Shown here one piece after another: positions 27,865-32,706 of a stretch of DNA of 32,706 nucleotides. The notes under the pieces were generated by a model that was not told the origin of the DNA, searched no databases, and worked only from the letters and a program-made list of their open reading frames with translations. This DNA is from an uncultured Chloroflexota bacterium (GTDB taxonomy: Bacteria; Chloroflexota; Limnocylindria; Limnocylindrales; CSP1-4), in NCBI GenBank assembly GCA_903930745.1, contig CAIYZX010000089.1, positions 1 through 32,706 of the forward strand. The letters are read 5' to 3'. The first letter of the stretch is position 1; each line of letters begins with the position of its first letter. Made by a program: the position numbers and the translations under genes.

Positions 27865-28754
27865 GCGTTCTCCGGCTCTCCGCCCGCGGACAGCGCCAGG
27901 TGGCCGTGATCATGGATGTCGCGGCGGTCATCGGCCTGTGCATCGGCCTCGGCTTCTTCGCGTGGCACCTGCTCAACGATCCGCTGGCGGACGTGCACGC
28001 CTACTACGACGCCGGCGCCCGGCTCAACGCCGGCCTGCCCCTCTACCAGCAGGCGGCCACCACGAACGACGCCGAGTTCTACCGGTACCCACCGCTGCTC
28101 GCGATCGCCTTCCGGCCCCTGGCGATGCTGCCGTTTCCTGTGGCGGCGGCGCTCTGGGAGGCCGTGGTGGTTGGAGCCACGCTGCTCATGGTCCGGTGGA
28201 TCCCCGCCGGACGGCCTCGCCGCCTTGCACTGGGGATCCTTGCGATGCCGGTGCTCTGGACCCTGGCCGTTGGCCAGGCGCAGGCACTGGTCACCCTGGG
28301 CCTCGCCACGGCCTCGCCGCTGGGTGTGGCGTTGGCCGGCCACCTGAAGCTCACGCCCTGGCTGGCCGGCCTCTACTGGGTGGCGCGTCGCGACTGGCGC
28401 GCGGTGGGCCGGCTCGTGACCTGGATCGTCGTGCTTGGGTTGGTGCAGCTGGTGCTGGAGCCTGCCGGGACGCAGGCGTTCCTCGCCTTTCCCACGCTGG
28501 ACCAGGTGGGCCGGGTTCGCAACCTCTCGCCGTATGCGGTCTCCCCGCTCCTCTGGGCTGCCACCGTGGCACTGCTGGCGGGTGTCGCCTGGCGCCTGGC
28601 GGGCTCGCGTTGGGGATGGCCGGCTGCCGTGGTTCTCGCGGTGGGCGTGAGCCCGCGTCTCCTGGCCTACCAGCTGTCAACGTTCCTCGCCGCCCTCACC
28701 CCGCCGTCCCGTGGTACGCCGGTACCGGTGACGCAGACCGATGACGGGACCTAG
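27861..28754 (+). CDS. GT87-like (DUF2029) membrane glycosyltransferase
   Basis: GTG overlapping previous stop; DVHAYYDAGARLNAGLPLYQQAATTNDAEFYRYPPLLAIAFRPLAMLPFPVAAALWE. Confidence 0.75.
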   Translation: MSVLRLSARGQRQVAVIMDVAAVIGLCIGLGFFAWHLLNDPLADVHAYYDAGARLNAGLPLYQQAATTNDAEFYRYPPLLAIAFRPLAMLPFPVAAALWEAVVVGATLLMVRWIPAGRPRRLALGILAMPVLWTLAVGQAQALVTLGLATASPLGVALAGHLKLTPWLAGLYWVARRDWRAVGRLVTWIVVLGLVQLVLEPAGTQAFLAFPTLDQVGRVRNLSPYAVSPLLWAATVALLAGVAWRLAGSRWGWPAAVVLAVGVSPRLLAYQLSTFLAALTPPSRGTPVPVTQTDDGT

Positions 28755-28763
28755 ACTGCGCCG

Positions 28764-29567
28764 ATGTCCGAGTCGCTGACCGTCGTCCTGCCCGCGTACA
28801 ACGAGGAGGCCCGCCTGGGCCCCTCGCTGGACGAGCTGTTCGGCTACCTGCACCGGCGCGGCCACGTGGGTCGCGATGGGCGACCAGGGGCGGAGGAGCT
28901 GCCGCTGGGCATCGGCGTCCTCGTGGTGGACGACGGATCCACGGACGGGACGGTGGCCCTGGTGCGTGCCCGCCCGGAGTTCGCCGCCGGTGACCTGAAG
29001 CTGTTGGAGGTCCCCCACGGCGGCAAGGGCGCCGCGGTGCGCGCGGGGATGCTGGCCGCCAAGGGCGAGCTGGTGGTCTTCGCGGATGCGGACATGGCCA
29101 CCCCGCCGGACGAGCTGGTGCTCCTGGTGGAGGCGCTGGCCACGGCCGATGCCGCCTACGGCTCCCGCATCCAGCCGGACGGGTCAGACATGCGCAAGAG
29201 CCAGCCCGCCTGGCGCCGTGCGCTGGGCAAGACGTTCCACGCGCTGGCCTCCGCCTGGGTGGCAGGCCCCGTGGAGGACACGCAGTGCGGCTTCAAGGGC
29301 TTCCGCCGGGAGGTGGCCCGCGACGTCTTCGCACGCCAGCGCATCACCAGCATCGTCTTCGACGTGGAGCTGATCTTCCTGGTCCGAAAGCGCGGCTACA
29401 GCGCCGCCGTGGTGCCCATCCGCTGGGCGGACCGGCGCGGCTCGCGCATGCACCCGGGCTTCCGCCTGGCGCTGCGCGTGGCCTGGGATCTCTTCCGCAT
29501 CCCGTTCCTGCATCGCGGGCTGGCCCGGGCCGCCCGTCCTGCACCGGGAGCCACCCACGGCCGCTGA
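28764..29567 (+). CDS. GT2 family glycosyltransferase, dolichyl/polyprenyl-phosphate sugar synthase-like
   Basis: LTVVLPAYNEEARLGPSLDELF, VLVVDDGSTDGTVALV, GGKGAAVRAGMLAAKGELVVFADADMATPPDEL, DTQCGFKGFRREVARDVF. Confidence 0.9.
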   Translation: MSESLTVVLPAYNEEARLGPSLDELFGYLHRRGHVGRDGRPGAEELPLGIGVLVVDDGSTDGTVALVRARPEFAAGDLKLLEVPHGGKGAAVRAGMLAAKGELVVFADADMATPPDELVLLVEALATADAAYGSRIQPDGSDMRKSQPAWRRALGKTFHALASAWVAGPVEDTQCGFKGFRREVARDVFARQRITSIVFDVELIFLVRKRGYSAAVVPIRWADRRGSRMHPGFRLALRVAWDLFRIPFLHRGLARAARPAPGATHGR

Positions 29568-29571
29568 CGGC

Positions 29572-30660
29572 GTGCCGGCGGTCCCGCCGCTGCGGCTGGG
29601 GACCGCGCTGGTGCGCCTCCTCCCCATCGCTGCCGTCGTGGTCGTGGTCCTCGCCGTTGCCACCACGCTGGCCGTGGCCGGGGACACGCTGGGCTACGAC
29701 TTCCGCGCCTACCACGCCGCCGCCGCCCGGGTCTGGGCGGGCCTGTCCGCGTACGACCTGGACTTCACGCTGGCCGGCGCCTTCGGGCTCTTCTTCTACC
29801 CGCCGTCGTTCCTGCCGCTCGTGCTGCCGTTCGGACTCCTGGACGCGGGCGTGGCCACGTGGCTGTGGATCGCTCTCCTGGCCTCGGCCTTCGCAGGGGC
29901 GGTTGCCGCGATGCCGGTGGAGACTCGGGTCAAGTGGTGGATCGTCCTGCTGGCCGGCCTCTCCTGGCCGTTCGTCTACAACATGAAGCTGGGCCAGGTT
30001 GGCCCGCTCCTGCTGTTGGGCTTCGCGCTTGCGTGGCGCTGGCTGGAGCGGCCGGCTGGCTTCGGCATCGCCGCCGCGGTTGGCGCGGCACTCAAGCTCC
30101 AGCCCGGGATCCTTCTGGGCTGGGCGCTCCTGACCCGGCGCTGGCGGGCGCTTGCGGCGGGCATCGTGGCGCTCGCGGTGCTGGTCCTCGCGGGCACGCT
30201 GATCACCGGCGTGGACGGCTGGTTCACGTTCGCCGGGCTGCTGGCCAGGGTGTCCGATCCCATCGTCACCCCGCAGAACTGCACGCCGGGCGCCGTGCTC
30301 TGGCAGATGGGCGTGGACCGCGGCATCGCCGGTGCGGTGCAGGTGGCCTGGACCGCCACCGTGGTGCTCGTCGTGGTGGTCGCGGCGTTGCGGCTGCCGC
30401 CCGTGGCGTCGTTCCTCGCCTTCGTCATCGCCACGCAGCTGGTCTCGCCCATCCTCTGGGACCACTACGCGGTGATCCTGCTGCTCCCGGTGGCGTGGCT
30501 GCTGGACCGCGGCCATCGCTGGGCGATGCTGATCCCGCTCGCCACCTCGCTGTTCCTGGTTGGCGAGATCCCGCCCGCGGTCTACCCGGTGGCCTTCGTG
30601 GTGGTGCTTGCCGCGGTGTTCCGGGAGGGGCAGCGGATGCCCGGGCCCGCCGTCGGATGA
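29572..30660 (+). CDS. GT87-like (DUF2029) membrane glycosyltransferase
   Basis: YDFRAYHAAAARVWAGLSAYDLDFTLAGAFGLFFYPPSFLPLVLPFGLLD, NMKLGQVGPLLLLGFALAWRW, ALKLQPGILLGWALLTRRW. Confidence 0.8.
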   Translation: MPAVPPLRLGTALVRLLPIAAVVVVVLAVATTLAVAGDTLGYDFRAYHAAAARVWAGLSAYDLDFTLAGAFGLFFYPPSFLPLVLPFGLLDAGVATWLWIALLASAFAGAVAAMPVETRVKWWIVLLAGLSWPFVYNMKLGQVGPLLLLGFALAWRWLERPAGFGIAAAVGAALKLQPGILLGWALLTRRWRALAAGIVALAVLVLAGTLITGVDGWFTFAGLLARVSDPIVTPQNCTPGAVLWQMGVDRGIAGAVQVAWTATVVLVVVVAALRLPPVASFLAFVIATQLVSPILWDHYAVILLLPVAWLLDRGHRWAMLIPLATSLFLVGEIPPAVYPVAFVVVLAAVFREGQRMPGPAVG

Positions 30661-31898
30661 GCGAGCCGACCCAGTACCCGGCGGACAGGTCGACAGCCCC
30701 CGCTGCTGTCATCGGCGTCGCTCTCACGGCCGTCGCCCTCGTCGTCTACTGGCTGGGCAACCACAGCTTCGACGCCGGCCGCGGCGACTTCTTCTACCTC
30801 GCCGACGCCTTCCTCAGGGGCCATACCTGGATCGACGTCGTCCTTGGTCCCAACGACGTCATCTACCGGAACGATCACATCTACGTTCCCTTCGCCCCCT
30901 TCCCGGCCATCGCCCTGATGCCGCTGGTGGCCTTGATTGGCCCGGAGACCGCGGATCGCATCGAGCCCGTGGTCAACGCCTTCCTCGCCGCGTGCACGGT
31001 GGGGCTCTCCTGGTGGGTGAGCGGCCGCATCGGCGTCCGGCGCCTGGGTGACCGGCTGATGCTGGCACTGCTGCTGGGCTTCAGCACGCAGATCTGGTGG
31101 GTGACCACCCGCGGCGGCGTCTGGCACACGGGCCAGCTCATCGCGACCATCCTGTCGCTCCTCGCCCTTGGCGAGCTCTTCGGCAGGCAGCGCTCCAACA
31201 TCCTGGGCCTGCTGCTGGGATTCGCCTTCCTGACGCGGGCACCCATCGCGTTCGCTGCGCCCGTGCTCGCGTTCTGGTTCCTGGAGCCTGGCTGGGCATC
31301 CGACACGCCGCCCCGGACCGCGGTGCAGCGGCTGCGCGAGCTCCCGTGGGGCGACTGGGTCCGCCTTGGCCTCGGCTTCCTGCCGTCCCTGGTCTTCTTC
31401 CTCTGGTACAACGTGGACCGCTTCGGCTCGCCGATGGAGTCCGGCTACGCGCTGGCCACCCTGCCGCCCTGGCTGGAGGCGCTCCGCCAGCAGGGCCTTT
31501 TCTCGCTGCGGCACGTGGGCATGAACCTGAACTACCTGTTCGTGAAGCTGCCCGCGTTCATGCCCGAATTCCCGTTCTTCCATCCTGACGGTCTCGGGAT
31601 GTCGGTCTTCTTCACCAGCCCGGGGCTGCTGCTCGCGGCACGGGCGCCGTGGCGGGACCGCCGGGCGGTGCTGCTGGCGCTCGCGGCGTTCGCGGTGCTG
31701 GTGCCCACGCTGCTCTACTACGGCGGCGGCTGGCTCCAGTACGGCTACCGCTACTTCCTGGACTCCATCCCGTACGTGTGGGGGCTGGTGGCCATGGGCG
31801 TGGCACGGGCGTCGCGCGCATCGGTCTGGGGCTGGACGCTGACGCTGTGGGGCGTGCTGATCGGGGCGGGCGGCGTGTACTGGGCGTACCACCTGTAA
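30657..31898 (+). CDS. Polytopic membrane protein, probable glycosyltransferase
   Basis: ATG at 30657 overlapping previous stop; GDFFYLADAFLRGHTWIDVVLGPNDVIYRNDHIYVPFAPFPAIALMPLVAL...GYRYFLDSIPYVWGLVAMG. Confidence 0.7.
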   Translation: MSEPTQYPADRSTAPAAVIGVALTAVALVVYWLGNHSFDAGRGDFFYLADAFLRGHTWIDVVLGPNDVIYRNDHIYVPFAPFPAIALMPLVALIGPETADRIEPVVNAFLAACTVGLSWWVSGRIGVRRLGDRLMLALLLGFSTQIWWVTTRGGVWHTGQLIATILSLLALGELFGRQRSNILGLLLGFAFLTRAPIAFAAPVLAFWFLEPGWASDTPPRTAVQRLRELPWGDWVRLGLGFLPSLVFFLWYNVDRFGSPMESGYALATLPPWLEALRQQGLFSLRHVGMNLNYLFVKLPAFMPEFPFFHPDGLGMSVFFTSPGLLLAARAPWRDRRAVLLALAAFAVLVPTLLYYGGGWLQYGYRYFLDSIPYVWGLVAMGVARASRASVWGWTLTLWGVLIGAGGVYWAYHL

Positions 31899-31923
31899 CC
31901 GGCGGCGATCCCCGGCGACGTCC

Positions 31924-32706
31924 CTAGGTGGCCGACGATCGCCGCGCCGGCTTGCCCTTCCTGGCCTCGACCCAGTCCTGGAGCAGCAGGCTGCCCCACA
32001 GGAGCGTGATCACCGCGAGGGCCGCGACACAGGCGATGGTCACCAGGGTCCGAAACGGGCTTAGCGCTGGGGCCCCCAGGTTCGCGAGGATCTCCATGGG
32101 CCCGCGCGCTCCGTACGCATAGCGGAAGTAGTTGACGGCGACGCCCGCCGCCAGGGCGGCCGTGTTGAGCGTGGCGAGCGCCTCGAGCGCCGTGATGCGC
32201 CGGACGGTGAGGGGCGTCACGACAAGCAGGAGGAGGCCCACCACCGCCGGGAGGGTGTACCTGCCCTGCCACCAGCTGCCGCCGAGCGAGGGGAGCGCAG
32301 CGAACTCCATGACGGACGGGATGACCACGATGGCCCCAACCGCTGCCAGCGCGCCGGCCAGCTTGCGGCGACGCGTGCCCAGCGCCTGCAGCCCCATCGT
32401 GATCCAGCCGGTGCCCAGGAGCAGGACGAGGGCCCAGGACGTTGGCGTGTCCAGCCAGCCGAACCAGCCGAACAGCTGCCATGCACGCCAGGGGATGCCC
32501 ATCACGATCGCCTGCGCCCACTCGGCCATCGTGATGCCCGCGATGCTGCCGTCCGTTGCGATCACGCCCGTGACGCCTGCCGGATGGAGCGCGGACCACA
32601 GGAGGCCGAAGCCCACGGCAGGGCTGATGGCGACCGCCACGGGCACGCCTGCGCGGACCACCTCGCGGAACGGCTTCCGGGACGCCCAGAGGATCAGGAT
32701 GGACGC
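31924..32706 (-). CDS. DUF2142-like polytopic membrane protein, 5' truncated by window end
   Basis: Open to the window edge (ASILILWASRKPFREVVRAGVPVAVA...); GSWWQGRYTLPAVVGLLLLVVTP resembles the DUF2142 QGRY-P motif. Confidence 0.6.
   Translation of the reverse strand, partial: ASILILWASRKPFREVVRAGVPVAVAISPAVGFGLLWSALHPAGVTGVIATDGSIAGITMAEWAQAIVMGIPWRAWQLFGWFGWLDTPTSWALVLLLGTGWITMGLQALGTRRRKLAGALAAVGAIVVIPSVMEFAALPSLGGSWWQGRYTLPAVVGLLLLVVTPLTVRRITALEALATLNTAALAAGVAVNYFRYAYGARGPMEILANLGAPALSPFRTLVTIACVAALAVITLLWGSLLLQDWVEARKGKPARRSSAT

Overview
GC-rich window with continuous bacterial gene content, read here as probably Chloroflexota or a similar monoderm lineage (inference; no marker search was possible). 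Left part (+ strand): the end of atpA, then atpG-atpD-atpC, murA, an mreB-like gene, a PHP-domain gene, a UPF0104-type flippase-like membrane protein and an XRE regulator. Middle (- strand): a membrane glycosyltransferase, endonuclease IV, long HPF, ComF-type phosphoribosyltransferase, DUF192, then a Tad/Flp pilus locus (tadC, tadB, tadA/cpaF, cpaE/tadZ, cpaB/rcpC) preceded by four tandem, very small Flp pilin genes and by a NarL/LuxR-type response regulator with two soluble histidine-kinase-like proteins. Right part: a cluster of polytopic GT39/GT87-like membrane proteins and one GT2, on both strands, ending in a partial DUF2142-like gene. The most interesting signal is the pilin array. Four separately terminated pilin units include one (B) with a consensus TTGACA-N17-TACCCT promoter. 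Two others (A, D) have weak -35 elements abutted by GGGAC(G)AAA(G)TCCC palindromes that resemble the mycobacterial DosR/DevR box, and a third (C) has a poorer match. A response regulator whose recognition helix retains the DosR-like 'TVKN' core is encoded next door. This suggests a previously undescribed two-component circuit switching between constitutive and induced copies of almost identical pilins. No tRNA, rRNA, CRISPR array or transposase was recognised.
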